Shown here: positions 9,801-19,523 of the stretch, in pieces | Position numbering within the stretch: position 1 is the first letter of the stretch | How the letters are laid out: the number at the start of each line of letters is the position of its first letter | Assembly (NCBI RefSeq): GCF_003660445.1 | Contig: NZ_QZVQ01000010.1 | Coordinates: forward strand, 145,896-209,895 | Source: Croceibacterium ferulae | GTDB lineage: Bacteria; Pseudomonadota; Alphaproteobacteria; Sphingomonadales; Sphingomonadaceae | DNA: 64,000 nt | Reading direction: 5' to 3' | Made by a program: the position numbers and the translations under genes | The notes under the pieces: generated by a model | Told to the model about the DNA's origin: nothing | Database searches by the model: none | The model's input: the letters and a program-made list of their open reading frames with translations, nothing else

Positions 9801-10569
9801 CGACGGCACGATCGCGGCCGGCTCGACCGATGCGGTGAATGGCGGCCAGGTGGCGGCGATCGCCGCAGCCGCCGGCAATGCCATCCAGTACGACCGCACT
9901 GCTTCGGGCGAGCGCGCGGACAGGGTCACGCTGGCAGGCGGCACGGCCGGTGCGGCGGTGACGCTGGCCAATGTCGCGAATGGCGCGGTGGATGCAGCCT
10001 CCACCCAGGCGGTGAACGGGCGCCAGCTGGCGGCCACCAATGCCGCGCTGGCTTCCACCACGGCAACATCGCAGGCCGCGCTTGCGACGGCGCAGCAGGC
10101 CGCGACGCTCGGCAGCAACTCGGTCCAGTATGACAGCGCCACCAACACGGTGACGTTCAGCCATCCGGGCGACTTCCCGCCGGCTGCGCCGGTCACGCTG
10201 CGCAATGTGGCGGCGGGTGTCGAGCTGACCGATGCCGTGAATGTCGGCCAGTTGGGCGATGCGATGAACATGTCGGTCGTGGCGTCCACCGCCAATACCG
10301 ACATGCGCCTGCAGCAGTTCGACTTCCGCCTGGACGATCTGCGCCGCGATGCGGAGGCGGGCACGGCGGCGGCCATGGCCATGGCGCAGATCCCCTCCAT
10401 GGAAGGGGAGCTGACGCTCGGCGGCGGGGCCGGCATCTGGCAGGGCGAAAGCGCCATGGCACTGGGCCTGGCCCACCGGACGGACCGCCGGCGCATCAAC
10501 ATGGCGGCGACCTATACCAGCCGCGGCCAGGCAGGCGCCGCCGTCGGCGTCGGCTTCGCCCTTCGCTAG
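6808..10569 (+). CDS. YadA-type trimeric autotransporter adhesin
   Basis: A surface adhesin of about 1,253 residues secreted by the type Vc route. After a signal sequence ending near VLAQ (residues 1-33), a short head of S-x-A-x-G repeats lies at about 160-220. Stalk segments with neck motifs follow (STDAVNGAQL near 314, STDAVNGGQL near 433). A long second head of about 18 fourteen-residue left-handed beta-roll repeats (A-[IV]-G-x-G) spans about 512-771. More necks follow (GTDAVNVAQL, STDAVNGGQV, STQAVNGRQL, LTDAVNVGQL), and the last 65 residues are the YadA outer-membrane anchor ending GVGFALR. ATG at 6808 follows GAGGTCGGA. The divergent Phd-PAS gene may regulate it. Confidence 0.93.
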   Translation: MARSYRNSLNRFGFPTSAAVCLVLAGNTPVLAQSQDRLVSTCAGVSLPKSVVTDLMSPVITGVADPLEDSINGLIGVLGNVPLLGGTIRLLLGNQSPSLNVTGLLSSAAAGDPITLQVLGTDGTIIGPSDQCVTTSDAIALDAPAGIAIGGNRISGLGANAISASRAFDIDSIALGNNALAVDGATASIALGANARATAANSIAVGAGSQALRGALGNYSAVGLAAPQNSTGEFSVGADGALRQVTNVAAGSAPSDAATVGQVSGVQDQMAAQLTGLKEVVVQYAGSTRDLVQLAGADGSRITNLSAGALAATSTDAVNGAQLFATDQQVAANLASIGGLDSRMTVTDAVLASHDLRIAGNTAGLGMLDTRVAANFNAITSVDTRVLGNADAIAALTTVAVQYDSTAHDLLRLAGNAGTRITNLAAGQVAAGSTDAVNGGQLSDLGTRFAMLVGPLSSLDLAAGIADAGLLYGGRNFGDVQAVVNAIETSLSNLTVGGVDQDSPYFNTNSDGADSQALATDSVAIGPDAIAAAEGSLAAGRGAKAWSNSSVAIGDGSVAASGRAVVIGYANQAAGDGAVALGRDNEATGIGAVGLGDSNIITGDGAVGIGQRNRASGMGAVAIGNFNIVAGDHAIAIGDGHQVDGLQSLALGFGNVVTGEDALAIGSNVTTDGVAALAIGNGSRALGLHTLAFGNGSHAAGQKATALGVQAVAVDYATAIGERAEAGLGAAALGAASRATALGSVALGIGSQAVAEGSVALGASSLAERGAQANYAAFGMGTVQTSAGEIAIARTSPNPIDPGAFPLGERQITGVAAGSSGTDAVNVAQLRGVAGNLGTAMAASLGGGATYDSTTGTLSAASYNVAGTTYGNVGEALAGLATQVGAAAAAGVAYDTPLRERVTLAGTAGTVIANVGAGTVAAGSMEAVNGGQLAATNAQVSANSAAIALLGSSLSVGVGPVRYADAATPTVPNGGLASNDVTLVGADANAPVRLHNVADGTIAAGSTDAVNGGQVAAIAAAAGNAIQYDRTASGERADRVTLAGGTAGAAVTLANVANGAVDAASTQAVNGRQLAATNAALASTTATSQAALATAQQAATLGSNSVQYDSATNTVTFSHPGDFPPAAPVTLRNVAAGVELTDAVNVGQLGDAMNMSVVASTANTDMRLQQFDFRLDDLRRDAEAGTAAAMAMAQIPSMEGELTLGGGAGIWQGESAMALGLAHRTDRRRINMAATYTSRGQAGAAVGVGFALR

Positions 10570-10627
10570 AACGGGCGCGGCGGCCGAGCCGGCGACGAAA
10601 TGGAGGGCTGAGCCTGCCGCAGCGGGT

Positions 10628-12862
10628 TCAGTCCTCCATCCAGTCCTTGAAGAAGCCTTCATGCGCCTGCCGCAGCGCGTCCAGCGTCACACCGAGCAAG
10701 CTGTCGCCCCCCGTCGTGCCGATGCGGCGCAGGCCGCTGCTGGCGGTATCGGCATCGCGCGTGCCCTTGGCGATCTGCTGCTGGAATGCCTCCATGTCGG
10801 GCACGGTCACGACGTACCGGCCCTGATCCTCGCCGAACCACCATGCGGCTGCGGTGTAGTTGGGATGCTGCGTCACCTCGGCGCCCATGCCGCCGGCCAG
10901 CGCCATCTCCGCCAGCGCAACCGCCAGCCCGCCATCGGCCACGTCGTGCACCGCGCTGACCAGCCCGGCCGCGATCAGCTCACGAATGAACTCGCCCTGG
11001 TACTTCTCCAGCGTCAGGTCGACATGCGGGGGAGGGCCATCCTCACGCCCATGCAGCTCGCGCAGCCACAGCGACTGGCCCAGATGGCCGCGCGCCGCAT
11101 TGGGCGTGGCCCACGGCTCCGCGCCGAACAGGTAGATCGCTTCGCCCGCCTGCTTGAAGGCGATGCTGGCGCGGCGGGTGTAATCCTGCAGCAAGCCGAC
11201 CCCGCCGATCGCGGGCGTGGGCAGGATCGCGCTGCCGCCGCCGGTCGCCTTGCTTTCGTTGTAGAGCGATACATTGCCGCTCACCACGGGAAAGTCGAGC
11301 ACGCGGCAGGCCTGCCCCATGCCGGCGATACACCCGGTCAGCTGCGCCATGATCTCGGGCCGCTGCGGATTGGCGAAGTTCAGGCAGTTGGTGATCGCCA
11401 GCGGCGTGGCGCCGGTTGCGCTGATGTTGCGATAGGCTTCCGCCACGGCCTGCTTGCCGCCCTCGTACGGGTCTGCGAAGCAATAACGCGGCGTGCAATC
11501 GGTGGTCAGCGCCAGCGCCTTCCGGGTGCCATGCACCCGCACCAGCGCGGCATCGCCACCCGGACCGGCGATCGTGTCCGCACCGACCTGGTTGTCGTAC
11601 TGTTCCCAGATCCACTTGCGGCTGGCGAGGTCGGCACCGCCCATCAACTCCAGCAGGTCGGCGCCGGGATCCGCGCTGTCCGGCGCATCAGCCAGCGGGG
11701 CCGGCTTCGCCAGTTCGGCAGAGGGGCGGTCATACAGCGGCGCATCGTCCGCCAGCGGTGCCAGCGGGATGTCGCACACCACCTCGCCGTCGAATTCCAG
11801 CACCATGTGGCCGGTGTCGGTGACCTCGCCGATCACGGCGAAATCCAGCTCCCACTTGCGGAAGATCGCCTCGGCCATCGGCTCCTTGCCGGGCTTCAGC
11901 ACCATCAGCATCCGCTCCTGGCTCTCGCTCAGCATCATCTCGTAAGGCGTCATGCCTTCTTCGCGGCAGGGCACCATGTTCATGTCCAGCCGGATGCCGG
12001 CACCGCCCTTGCTTGCCATCTCCACGCTGCTGGAGGTGAGGCCGGCCGCGCCCATGTCCTGGATGGCGACGATCGCGTCGGTCGCCATCAGTTCCAGGCA
12101 TGCCTCGATCAGCAGCTTCTCGGTGAACGGATCGCCGACCTGCACCGTGGGGCGCTTGGCCTCGCTATCCTCGCCGAAATCGGCGCTGGCCATGGTCGCG
12201 CCGTGGATCCCGTCGCGACCGGTCTTGCTGCCAACATAGACGATCGGATTGCCCAGTCCGGTGGCGGCGGAGTAGAAGATGCGCGACTGGTCGGCCACGC
12301 CTACGGTCATCGCATTGACCAGGATGTTTCCGTCGTAGGCCGGGTGGAAGTTCGTCTCCCCGCCCACGGTCGGCACGCCCACGCAATTGCCGTAGCCGCC
12401 AATGCCCGCGACCACGCCCCTGACCAGATGCTTCATCTTCGGGTGATCGGGCCGGCCGAAGCGCAGCGCGTTCATGTTCGCCACCGGCCGCGCGCCCATG
12501 GTGAACACGTCGCGCAGGATGCCGCCCACACCCGTCGCCGCACCCTGGTAGGGCTCGATATAGCTGGGGTGATTGTGGCTCTCCATCTTGAAGATGGCGG
12601 CCAGCTTGGTGCCGTCCGGCCCGTCGCCGATATCGATCACGCCGGCATTCTCGCCCGGGCCGCAGATCACCCACGGGGCTTCCGTCGGCAGCGTCTTCAG
12701 ATGCAGCCGGCTCGACTTGTAGCTGCAATGTTCGGACCACATGACGGAAAAGATGCCCAGTTCCACCAGGTTCGGCTCGCGGCCGAGCGCGTGGAGCACG
12801 CGCTCATACTCTTCGGAATTGAGGCCGTGGGCCTCGACGACATCTGGCGTGATCTGGGACAT
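10628..12862 (-). CDS. purL: Phosphoribosylformylglycinamidine synthase II
   Basis: Purine synthesis: converts FGAR to FGAM with ATP and ammonia delivered by PurQ. This is the short, alphaproteobacterial type (744 residues) needing separate PurQ and PurS, which are not in the window. Typical segments are [47 protein letters not shown] (given in part: ESHNHPS) and [19 protein letters not shown] near the catalytic core. The start at 12862 (MSQITPDVV) follows the family. It is divergent from xseB with a 78-base gap. Confidence 0.96.
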   Translation of the reverse strand: MSQITPDVVEAHGLNSEEYERVLHALGREPNLVELGIFSVMWSEHCSYKSSRLHLKTLPTEAPWVICGPGENAGVIDIGDGPDGTKLAAIFKMESHNHPSYIEPYQGAATGVGGILRDVFTMGARPVANMNALRFGRPDHPKMKHLVRGVVAGIGGYGNCVGVPTVGGETNFHPAYDGNILVNAMTVGVADQSRIFYSAATGLGNPIVYVGSKTGRDGIHGATMASADFGEDSEAKRPTVQVGDPFTEKLLIEACLELMATDAIVAIQDMGAAGLTSSSVEMASKGGAGIRLDMNMVPCREEGMTPYEMMLSESQERMLMVLKPGKEPMAEAIFRKWELDFAVIGEVTDTGHMVLEFDGEVVCDIPLAPLADDAPLYDRPSAELAKPAPLADAPDSADPGADLLELMGGADLASRKWIWEQYDNQVGADTIAGPGGDAALVRVHGTRKALALTTDCTPRYCFADPYEGGKQAVAEAYRNISATGATPLAITNCLNFANPQRPEIMAQLTGCIAGMGQACRVLDFPVVSGNVSLYNESKATGGGSAILPTPAIGGVGLLQDYTRRASIAFKQAGEAIYLFGAEPWATPNAARGHLGQSLWLRELHGREDGPPPHVDLTLEKYQGEFIRELIAAGLVSAVHDVADGGLAVALAEMALAGGMGAEVTQHPNYTAAAWWFGEDQGRYVVTVPDMEAFQQQIAKGTRDADTASSGLRRIGTTGGDSLLGVTLDALRQAHEGFFKDWMED

Positions 12863-12940
12863 GGCCGGCGCCCTTAGCTTTGCTGCCTGCAGTGCGCTAG
12901 TGGTTGACCGTCCCAAGGCGCTGGGTCAATGCTGTGTGCG

Positions 12941-13198
12941 ATGGACGCTATCCCTGCCCAAGCCGCCCCGATCGCCGAACTGAGTTTCGAGGATGCCCTG
13001 CGCGCGCTGGAAGATGTCGTGCGCCGGCTGGAGGGCGGAGACGTGCCGCTGGACGAGTCGATCTCGCTTTACGAACGGGGCGAGGAACTGCGCCGCCACT
13101 GCCAGGCACGGCTGGACCAGGCGCAGGCCCGGATCGAAAGCATCGTCGCCGGCCCGGATGGCCGCGCCGCCGGCACCGCGCCGTTCCCCGGCGAATGA
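12941..13198 (+). CDS. xseB: Exodeoxyribonuclease VII small subunit
   Basis: Small, helical subunit that binds the XseA nuclease subunit in exonuclease VII, which degrades single-stranded DNA. The 85 residues show the family pattern LSFEDALRALEDVVRRLEGG ... LDESISLYERGEELRRHCQ, an antiparallel helical hairpin. The start may be ATG 12941 or ATG 12929, with no clear Shine-Dalgarno at either. The stop overlaps the probable start of ispA (ATGA), a common xseB-ispA arrangement. xseA is not in the window. Confidence 0.92.
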   Translation: MDAIPAQAAPIAELSFEDALRALEDVVRRLEGGDVPLDESISLYERGEELRRHCQARLDQAQARIESIVAGPDGRAAGTAPFPGE

Positions 13199-14118
13199 GG
13201 GCACCCGCCATGGGGACCACCATGCTCGACAGTGACCTGCTGCCCCGCAGCCTCGCCCGTATCCAGGCGGAGGTGGACGAGACGTTCGATGCGCTGCTCC
13301 CGATCCCCGACGACGCCCGCAGCCGCCTGGTCGAGGCGATGCGTCACGCCGTGATCGGCGGCGGCAAGCGGATGCGTCCCATGCTGCTGATCACGGTGGC
13401 GGAGATGTTCAACGCCGATCGCGACGCCGCCATCCGCGCCGCCTGCGCGATCGAGGCGATCCACGCCTATTCGCTGGTGCATGACGATCTGCCCTGCATG
13501 GATGACGATGCCATGCGCCACGGCAAGCCGAGCACCCATGTCGCCTATGGCGAGGCGATCGCCGTGCTCGCTGGCGACTCGCTGCATGCGCTGGCGTTCG
13601 AGATCCTGGCCGACACGGCGACCAGCGGCGATCCCTTCGTGCGGGCCGATCTGGTGCGCTGCCTTGCCACCGCCAGCGGGCATGACGGCATGGCCGGCGG
13701 GCAGATGATGGATATCGCCGCGGAAGATGGTGGCTTCGACCTGCACACCGTGATCCGCCTGCAGGAACTCAAGACCGGCGCGTTGCTGGGCGCCGCGGTG
13801 GAGATGGGCGCGATCCTGGGCCATGTGCCGGAAGATGGCCGCGCCCCGCTGCGCGCCTATGCCCGCGACATCGGTCTCGCCTTCCAGATCGCCGACGACC
13901 TGCTGGACCATGAAGGGGATGAGGCGCTGGCGGGCAAGGCGCTGCGCAAGGATGCGGAAGCCGGCAAGGCTACCTTTGTGTCCCTGATGGGCTCCGAGGC
14001 CGCCCGTGCGCAGGCCCGGGCGCTTAGCGAACAGGCGATCGGCCATCTGGTGCAGCACGGGTCGGAGGCGGACCTGCTGCGCGCGCTGGCCCGCTATGTG
14101 GTGGAACGGGACCACTAG
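13195..14118 (+). CDS. ispA: Farnesyl diphosphate synthase
   Basis: Condenses isopentenyl diphosphate with dimethylallyl and geranyl diphosphate to make the C15 precursor of quinones, hopanoids, carotenoids and undecaprenol. The roughly 307-residue protein has GGGKRMRPML, the first aspartate-rich motif in HDDLPCMDDDAMRHGKP, and the second in QIADDLLDHEGD. The ATG at 13195 overlaps the xseB stop; an in-frame ATG at 13210 is an alternative. coaD follows 2 bases after the stop, so xseB-ispA-coaD looks like one transcript. dxs, which often follows ispA, is absent here. Confidence 0.95.
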   Translation: MRAPAMGTTMLDSDLLPRSLARIQAEVDETFDALLPIPDDARSRLVEAMRHAVIGGGKRMRPMLLITVAEMFNADRDAAIRAACAIEAIHAYSLVHDDLPCMDDDAMRHGKPSTHVAYGEAIAVLAGDSLHALAFEILADTATSGDPFVRADLVRCLATASGHDGMAGGQMMDIAAEDGGFDLHTVIRLQELKTGALLGAAVEMGAILGHVPEDGRAPLRAYARDIGLAFQIADDLLDHEGDEALAGKALRKDAEAGKATFVSLMGSEAARAQARALSEQAIGHLVQHGSEADLLRALARYVVERDH

Positions 14119-14120
14119 GG

Positions 14121-14630
14121 ATGACCCGCACCGGCCTTTACCCCGGCACCTTCGACCCGCTGACGCTGGGCCATTCGGACATCATGCGGCGCGGCGCAAA
14201 GCTGGTCGACCGGCTGGTGGTGGGTGTCACCACCAATCCCAGCAAGAACCCCATGTTCACGCCCGAGGAACGCATGGCCATGGTGCGGGACGAAGTCGCC
14301 CGGCTGGGCCTCGCCAATGTGGAAGTCCGCAGCTTCGATGCGCTGCTGATGCATTACGCGGAGACGTGCGGCGCCGACCTGATCGTGCGCGGCCTGCGGG
14401 CGGTGGCGGATTTCGAGTACGAATATCAGATGGCCGGCATGAACCAGCAGCTGAACAGCCGGATCGAGACGGTCTTCCTGATGGCTGACGTTTCCCTGCA
14501 GCCCATCGCCTCCAAGCTGGTGAAGGAGATCGCCCTGTTCGGCGGCGACATCACCCGCTTCGTCAGCCCGGGGGTGCGCGACCTTGTCACGGCGCGGGTG
14601 GAACAGATCGGCCGGCGGGGCAGCGACTGA
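14121..14630 (+). CDS. coaD: Phosphopantetheine adenylyltransferase
   Basis: Fourth step of coenzyme A synthesis: transfers AMP from ATP to 4'-phosphopantetheine. The 169-residue protein has the nucleotidyltransferase motif GLYPGTFDPLTLGHSDIM (TxGH near residue 15), RGLRAVADFEYE for substrate binding, and the C-terminal ISSTLVK-like element, here VSLQPIASKLVKEIALFGGD. It starts 2 bases after ispA and is probably co-transcribed with it. Confidence 0.95.
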   Translation: MTRTGLYPGTFDPLTLGHSDIMRRGAKLVDRLVVGVTTNPSKNPMFTPEERMAMVRDEVARLGLANVEVRSFDALLMHYAETCGADLIVRGLRAVADFEYEYQMAGMNQQLNSRIETVFLMADVSLQPIASKLVKEIALFGGDITRFVSPGVRDLVTARVEQIGRRGSD

Positions 14631-14699
14631 CATTCATTGCACCGACAGCCGCCCGGCCCTAAAGGGCGGCGCTTCCCCATTCGCACGTGTCTGGAACCG

Positions 14700-15404
14700 A
14701 TGACCAACCGCATTCTCGCCCTGGCGCTTAGCCTGCCGCTCGCACTGATGGCACCCGCTGCCGTTGCGCAGGAGACCGCCATCGCCCAGCCGGCTGTGGA
14801 AGCCGCGGAGAGCCAGGCAACCAGCGCCATGCCGCTGACGGTCAATTTCGACGCGACGCAGGACAAGGAGAACATCCTCCTTCTCGATCTGTCGAACGGC
14901 CGCCGCGTGGCCATCCGCCTGATGCCGCAATGGGCGCCTGCGCATGTGGAGCGGATCAAGACGCTGACGCGGCAGGGCTTCTATGACGGCATCATCTTCC
15001 ACCGCGTGATCGAAGGCTTCATGGCGCAGACGGGCGATCCGACCGGCACCGGCACCGGCGGGTCGGAGCTGCCGAACCTTCCGGCGGAGTTCAACCAGTT
15101 CCCGCATGTGCGCGGCACCGTGGCGATGGCTCGCGCGCAGTCGGAAGACAGCGCCAACAGCCAGTTCTTCATCGTGTTCTACCCGCGCTTCTCGCTGGAC
15201 CGGAACTACACCAATTTCGGCCGCGTGATCGGCGGGATGGATGCGGTGGACGCGATCCAGCGGGGCGAGCCGCCGCAGAACCCGACCTTCATCGTGCAGG
15301 CTTCCATCGCGTCCGACAACAAGCCGCCGAAGATGCCGCCTGCCGCGCCCGCCGCGGCCGCGACCCTTTCGGCGGACGAGCTCAGCAACTCCACCAGCAA
15401 CTGA
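14700..15404 (+). CDS. Exported cyclophilin-type peptidyl-prolyl isomerase
   Basis: A periplasmic cis-trans prolyl isomerase that helps protein folding. The 234-residue protein starts with a signal peptide ([24 protein letters not shown] in two pieces: core [13 protein letters not shown], cleavage after VAQ). The cyclophilin fold follows, with [46 protein letters not shown] and [13 protein letters not shown]. The catalytic Arg is in FHRVI. The tail is rich in Ala and Pro. It lies between coaD and queA and reads in the same direction. Confidence 0.92.
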   Translation: MTNRILALALSLPLALMAPAAVAQETAIAQPAVEAAESQATSAMPLTVNFDATQDKENILLLDLSNGRRVAIRLMPQWAPAHVERIKTLTRQGFYDGIIFHRVIEGFMAQTGDPTGTGTGGSELPNLPAEFNQFPHVRGTVAMARAQSEDSANSQFFIVFYPRFSLDRNYTNFGRVIGGMDAVDAIQRGEPPQNPTFIVQASIASDNKPPKMPPAAPAAAATLSADELSNSTSN

Positions 15405-15411
15405 CCACCTG

Positions 15412-16440
15412 ATGCGCGTCGACCTGTTCGATTTCGCTCTGCCGCCCGAACTGATCGCGCTGCGCCCCGCGCGCCCCCGTGATGCGGCCCGCATGCTGGT
15501 GGTGCCGGGGAGCGAGCCCTTCCAGGACCGCTCCGTGCGCGACCTGCCGCAGATGCTGCGAGCAGGCGACGTGCTGGTGTTCAACGACACCCGCGTCATC
15601 CCCGCTCAGCTGGAAGGCACGCGGGGAGAGGCGCGGATCGGCGCCACCCTGCACAAGCGGATCGACCTGCGCCGCTGGCAGGCGTTCATCCGCAACGGCA
15701 AGCGTCTTCGCGAAGGCGACACCATCGCCTTCCCCGCGGACGTTTCCGCCACGGCCGAGCAGCGTCACCCGGACGGCAGCTGGACGCTGGCCTTTGCGGG
15801 CGTGGAGCCGGTCGAGTTGCTGCTGGAACGCGCCGGCCGCATGCCGCTGCCCCCCTACATTGCCGGCAAGCGCCCGACGGACGAAGCAGACCGCAGCGAT
15901 TACCAGACGATGTTCGCGAAGGCGGACGGCGCCGTCGCCGCTCCCACTGCTGCACTGCATTTCACGCCCGAACTGCTGGCCGCGCTGGAAGACGCCGGCA
16001 TCGGGCGCGAGACGCTGACGCTGCATGTCGGCGCCGGCACCTTCCTGCCGGTGAAGGCGGACGACACGGCCGAGCATGCCATGCACGCCGAATGGGGCCG
16101 CATCGATCCCGCCACGGCGGACCGCCTGAACGCCGTTCGAGCGAACGGGGGCAGGGTGATCGCCGTGGGCACCACCGTCCTGCGCCTGCTGGAAAGCGCC
16201 ACCGGGAAAGATCGTGTGATCCGACCGTTCGACGGCGACACGTCGATCTTCATCACGCCAGGTTACACCTTCCGCGCAGTGGACGGGCTGATGACCAACT
16301 TCCACCTGCCACGCTCGACCCTGTTCATGCTGGTGAGCGCGCTGATGGGGCTGGAGCGGATGCAGCAGACCTACGCCCACGCGATCGCGGAAGGCTACCG
16401 GTTCTACTCTTATGGAGACAGTTCGCTGCTGTTGCCTTGA
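15412..16440 (+). CDS. queA: S-adenosylmethionine:tRNA ribosyltransferase-isomerase
   Basis: Adds an epoxycyclopentane ring from S-adenosylmethionine to 7-aminomethyl-7-deazaguanine in tRNA, the penultimate queuosine step. The 342-residue protein has the family start [47 protein letters not shown] and the C-terminal [22 protein letters not shown] at 15412. tgt, which acts earlier in the same pathway, is about 5 kb downstream (21259) rather than adjacent. Confidence 0.96.
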   Translation: MRVDLFDFALPPELIALRPARPRDAARMLVVPGSEPFQDRSVRDLPQMLRAGDVLVFNDTRVIPAQLEGTRGEARIGATLHKRIDLRRWQAFIRNGKRLREGDTIAFPADVSATAEQRHPDGSWTLAFAGVEPVELLLERAGRMPLPPYIAGKRPTDEADRSDYQTMFAKADGAVAAPTAALHFTPELLAALEDAGIGRETLTLHVGAGTFLPVKADDTAEHAMHAEWGRIDPATADRLNAVRANGGRVIAVGTTVLRLLESATGKDRVIRPFDGDTSIFITPGYTFRAVDGLMTNFHLPRSTLFMLVSALMGLERMQQTYAHAIAEGYRFYSYGDSSLLLP

Positions 16441-16482
16441 GCAAGACTGCGGAATAGCTTCGGGTTCAACCTGGAGATTGCG

Positions 16483-16992
16483 ATGAAGCTACGCACCCCC
16501 TGCTGCCTGATCGCTGCATCGATTGGCTTTGCCGTACCTGCCGGCGCGCAGGTGAGCGGGTTGGAAGTGGCGCCTCTCGCGGAGATCGTGGCCGGCGTTC
16601 AGTCATGTCGCAAGGCAACGAACGCCAGCGGGGTGAACCCTTCCGCTCTGGCAGCGGATGGCTGGTCGGCGGTCACGGCAACGCAGGGCGGGCAGCCGAC
16701 CGAGATGCCAGTCCCGATCCTGAGCAAGGGATCGGTGCTACTGATGTATGCTGATGAAAGCACCGCCGCTTGCTTCATCGTGGCCCGGCTGGACCGGCCA
16801 CGTACCGCGCTGCGTCTTGCGGCCGATCTGGACCGGGAACTGGCGGTCGACCGCAAGCAGAAAGGTGACGGGACGTTCCCCGTCTACTGGTTCCCGGAAG
16901 GGCATCTTGTTCAACTGGAGACCACCGGCACGCAGCGCCAGCCTGCCGTCCGGATCAGCGTGGGCGGGCACTCCGGCTCCGGTCCTTCGTGA
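16483..16992 (+). CDS. Small exported protein of unknown function
   Basis: A 169-residue protein I do not recognise. It starts with a signal peptide (MKLRTPCCLIAASIGFAV, cleavage probably after AGAQ), so it is predicted to be periplasmic. The rest holds two cysteines (in QSCRK and AACFI) that could pair, and no known domain. GGAG lies 8 bases before the ATG. It stands alone between queA and the convergent glycosyltransferase gene. Confidence 0.7.
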   Translation: MKLRTPCCLIAASIGFAVPAGAQVSGLEVAPLAEIVAGVQSCRKATNASGVNPSALAADGWSAVTATQGGQPTEMPVPILSKGSVLLMYADESTAACFIVARLDRPRTALRLAADLDRELAVDRKQKGDGTFPVYWFPEGHLVQLETTGTQRQPAVRISVGGHSGSGPS

Positions 16993-17091
16993 CCACGCCA
17001 CCCGCACCCGCCATCTCCAGATCACACTTCCTTCAGCGCGGGCAAACGCGAACCACCGCCCATTAAAGATGTGCGCTTGGTCTGGCCCGTC

Positions 17092-18234
17092 CTACTTTGC
17101 CTTCCACGTAAACAGCGCCGTCGCCGCATAATTCCAGAACGCGCCCACGACGATGCCGGCCAGCCCTGCCAGCCACCAGGCATAGCGATAGCCGGCGAAC
17201 AGCACCTCCGCGATGCCGACATTGGCGATCGCGCCCACGGAACACACCGCCACAAAGCTCAGCAGCCCACGGGTCACCGGCACAAAGCCCTTCAGCCGGC
17301 GATCACGATAAGTCAGCAGGTTGTTGACGAAGAAGTTGAACACCATCGCGATGCCGGTTGCGATCGACTGCGCCCAGATGAAGGCCGGCTGCCCCGCGGC
17401 CACGAACGACCCCAGCACCGCCATGTGCACGAACACGCCCAAGCCGCCGATTGCCATGAAGGACACGAACCGCGCCGGCACGATGTGGCCGATCAGCTTG
17501 TCGATCAGCAGCAGCAGGTATTCCCACACGATCATCGCGTCGAGCTTGCTGTCTCCGGCCTCCCGCGCACGAAACTGGTACGGCACCTCCGCCATGCGCA
17601 GCGGCGCCGCACTGCTGGCGCAGATATCCAGCAGGATCTTGTACCCCTGACCTGAAAGGTCACGCACCGCGCTGTCGAACGCCTCGCGGGTCAGGGCGAA
17701 ATATCCGCTCATCGGATCGGTCAGCTTCACCCGCGCCACCATCCGCGCCAGCTTCGTGGCCACCGCGCTTACCCGCACGCGGCCGGCATCCCAGTCGCCC
17801 ACGCTACCGCCTTCGGTATAGCGGGAGCCCACCACCACATCGGCCTCGCCCGCCTGCAGCTTGGCCAGCATCTGCGGCAGCACGCGCTCGTCATGCTGCA
17901 GGTCGGCGTCGATCACCGCAATGTAGGGCGTGGTGGTGGACAGGATGCCTTCCACCACGGCGGTGCTGAGGCCGCGACGGCCGATCCGGTGCACCATGCG
18001 CACGCGCGGATCGCTCGCCGAAAGTTCACACAATCTTTCGCGCGTTCCGTCGCGGCTGTCATCGTCCACGAACACCATCTCGAACGGGATGCCGACCAGT
18101 GCGGCGTCCAGCACCTCCACCATGCGACCGACATTGTCCCGTTCGTTGAAGGTTGGGATCACCACGGACAGCACGGGGCGCTGCCGGACGGGCAGGGGCA
18201 CCACGGATGGGGCAGGGGCAGTGTCGGCGTGCAT
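17092..18234 (-). CDS. GT2 glycosyltransferase fused to a GtrA membrane domain
   Basis: A polyprenyl-phosphate sugar transferase of about 380 residues. The N-terminal half is a dolichol-phosphate-mannose-synthase-like GT2 domain: VLSVVIPTFNERDNV, VFVDDDSRDGT and VIDADLQHDE (DxD). The C-terminal 130 residues hold four hydrophobic segments of the GtrA/DPMS family (SFMAIGGLGVFVHMAV, NFFVNNLLTYRDRRLKGF). Such fusions load a sugar on undecaprenyl phosphate and flip it for cell-envelope glycosylation. ATG at 18234 is the best start, with a weak ribosome-binding site. Confidence 0.88.
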   Translation of the reverse strand: MHADTAPAPSVVPLPVRQRPVLSVVIPTFNERDNVGRMVEVLDAALVGIPFEMVFVDDDSRDGTRERLCELSASDPRVRMVHRIGRRGLSTAVVEGILSTTTPYIAVIDADLQHDERVLPQMLAKLQAGEADVVVGSRYTEGGSVGDWDAGRVRVSAVATKLARMVARVKLTDPMSGYFALTREAFDSAVRDLSGQGYKILLDICASSAAPLRMAEVPYQFRAREAGDSKLDAMIVWEYLLLLIDKLIGHIVPARFVSFMAIGGLGVFVHMAVLGSFVAAGQPAFIWAQSIATGIAMVFNFFVNNLLTYRDRRLKGFVPVTRGLLSFVAVCSVGAIANVGIAEVLFAGYRYAWWLAGLAGIVVGAFWNYAATALFTWKAK

Positions 18235-18551
18235 GATGACAGGATTTTTCCGCAGTTTTCCGCGCCCATAGAGTTTCCGCCGGGCAGGGCAAGCATCTCG
18301 CACGGGCACAAGCTGTCCTACACTGCTGTGAACCGGTATGGGACTGCGCATGAACACCGCGCCCCCACGTTGCACCCTTCCGCCCGATTGCCGGCACGGC
18401 AAGGCACGCGGCGGAAGTTCACACCCGTTCGCCCCATCCGCACGGCGGTGAAGCGGGGGAGTTTGACCACGCACATTTCGCCCGTTTCGTGTAACCTTCG
18501 TCCTCCGTTTTCGCGGTTGCAATAAGAGCTGCCGCGCCCAATCTCCCAGTC
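18235..18551. other. Intergenic region between divergent GT2 and ABC genes
   Basis: This 317-base gap must hold two divergent promoters. Near the GT2 start there are two copies of TTTTCCGC within about 20 bases. A possible -35 TTGACC near 18461 has no good -10 at standard spacing. No gene, hairpin with T-run or repeat was found. Confidence 0.4.
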
Positions 18552-19523
18552 GTGCCCGAACCGATTCTCGACATCCGCAATCTTACCAAGACCTACAAGC
18601 GCGGCACCGTCGCGCTGGCCGGGGTGGACCTGACCATCCAGCGTGGGGAGATCTTCGCGCTGCTTGGCCCCAACGGCGCGGGCAAGACCACGCTGATCGG
18701 CGCCGTGTGCGGCCTGGTCCGGCCCAGCGGGGGCGAGATGTTCGCCTTCGGGGAGGACCTGCAGCGCCACTGGCGCCGCCTGCGCCGCCGCATCGGGCTG
18801 GTGCCGCAGGAACTCAGTTTCGACATGTTCGACACGGTGATCCGCTCCGTCCGCTATTCGCGCGGCATGTTCGGCCTGGCGCCGGACGAGCGCCGTATCG
18901 AGGAAGTGCTGCGCTCGCTCAGCCTGTGGGATAAGCGCAACGCCCGTATCCGGGAGCTGTCCGGCGGAATGAAGCGCCGCGTGCTGATCGCCAAGGCCCT
19001 GGCGCACGATCCCGACCTGCTGTTCCTGGACGAACCGACCGCCGGCGTGGACGTGGAACTGCGCCGCGACATGTGGCGCCAGATCGATGCGCTGCGCGAA
19101 CGCGGCACCACCATCATCCTGACCACCCATTACATCGAGGAGGCGGAGGAAATGGCGGACCGGGTCGGGGTGATCGATCAGGGCCGCATCCTGCTGGTGG
19201 ACGACAAGGCAGCGATGATGACCAAGCTGGGCCGAATGGAAGGTCGCTTCACCCTGGCGCAGCCGCTGGCCAGCGTGCCCGACGCGCTGGGCGCCCTTCC
19301 GCTGGCGCTGGAGGAGGACGGGAGCGTGCTCGTCTATCGCGGCGGTGACGGGCAGGGGCAGGGCCGCAGGCAGGTCGCCGAACTGGCGCAGACGCTGACC
19401 CGCATGGACATCGCATTCATCGGGCTGGAAACCCGCCAGTCCAGCCTGGAAGACATCTTCGTCAACCTGGTCGAGCGGAACGAGGAGCACCACACGCCCA
19501 TCGAAGAGGGAGCCGCGGCATGA
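18552..19523 (+). CDS. ABC transporter ATP-binding protein (ABC-2 exporter)
   Basis: ATPase subunit of an ABC-2 type exporter, 323 residues. It has Walker A GPNGAGKTT near residue 40, the signature LSGGMKRR, Walker B LLFLDEPTAGVD and switch His in ILTTHYIEEAEEM. The overall sequence resembles the DrrA/NodI/YadG group, which move drugs, lipids or polysaccharides. The start is GTG 18552. The stop overlaps the permease ATG (ATGA), so the subunits are translationally coupled. The substrate cannot be told. Confidence 0.93.
   Translation: MPEPILDIRNLTKTYKRGTVALAGVDLTIQRGEIFALLGPNGAGKTTLIGAVCGLVRPSGGEMFAFGEDLQRHWRRLRRRIGLVPQELSFDMFDTVIRSVRYSRGMFGLAPDERRIEEVLRSLSLWDKRNARIRELSGGMKRRVLIAKALAHDPDLLFLDEPTAGVDVELRRDMWRQIDALRERGTTIILTTHYIEEAEEMADRVGVIDQGRILLVDDKAAMMTKLGRMEGRFTLAQPLASVPDALGALPLALEEDGSVLVYRGGDGQGQGRRQVAELAQTLTRMDIAFIGLETRQSSLEDIFVNLVERNEEHHTPIEEGAAA

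Noticed and set aside
10661..12877. A 738-residue plus-strand frame
   Set aside because: Antisense of purL; rich in His, Arg and Gln with no recognisable motif.
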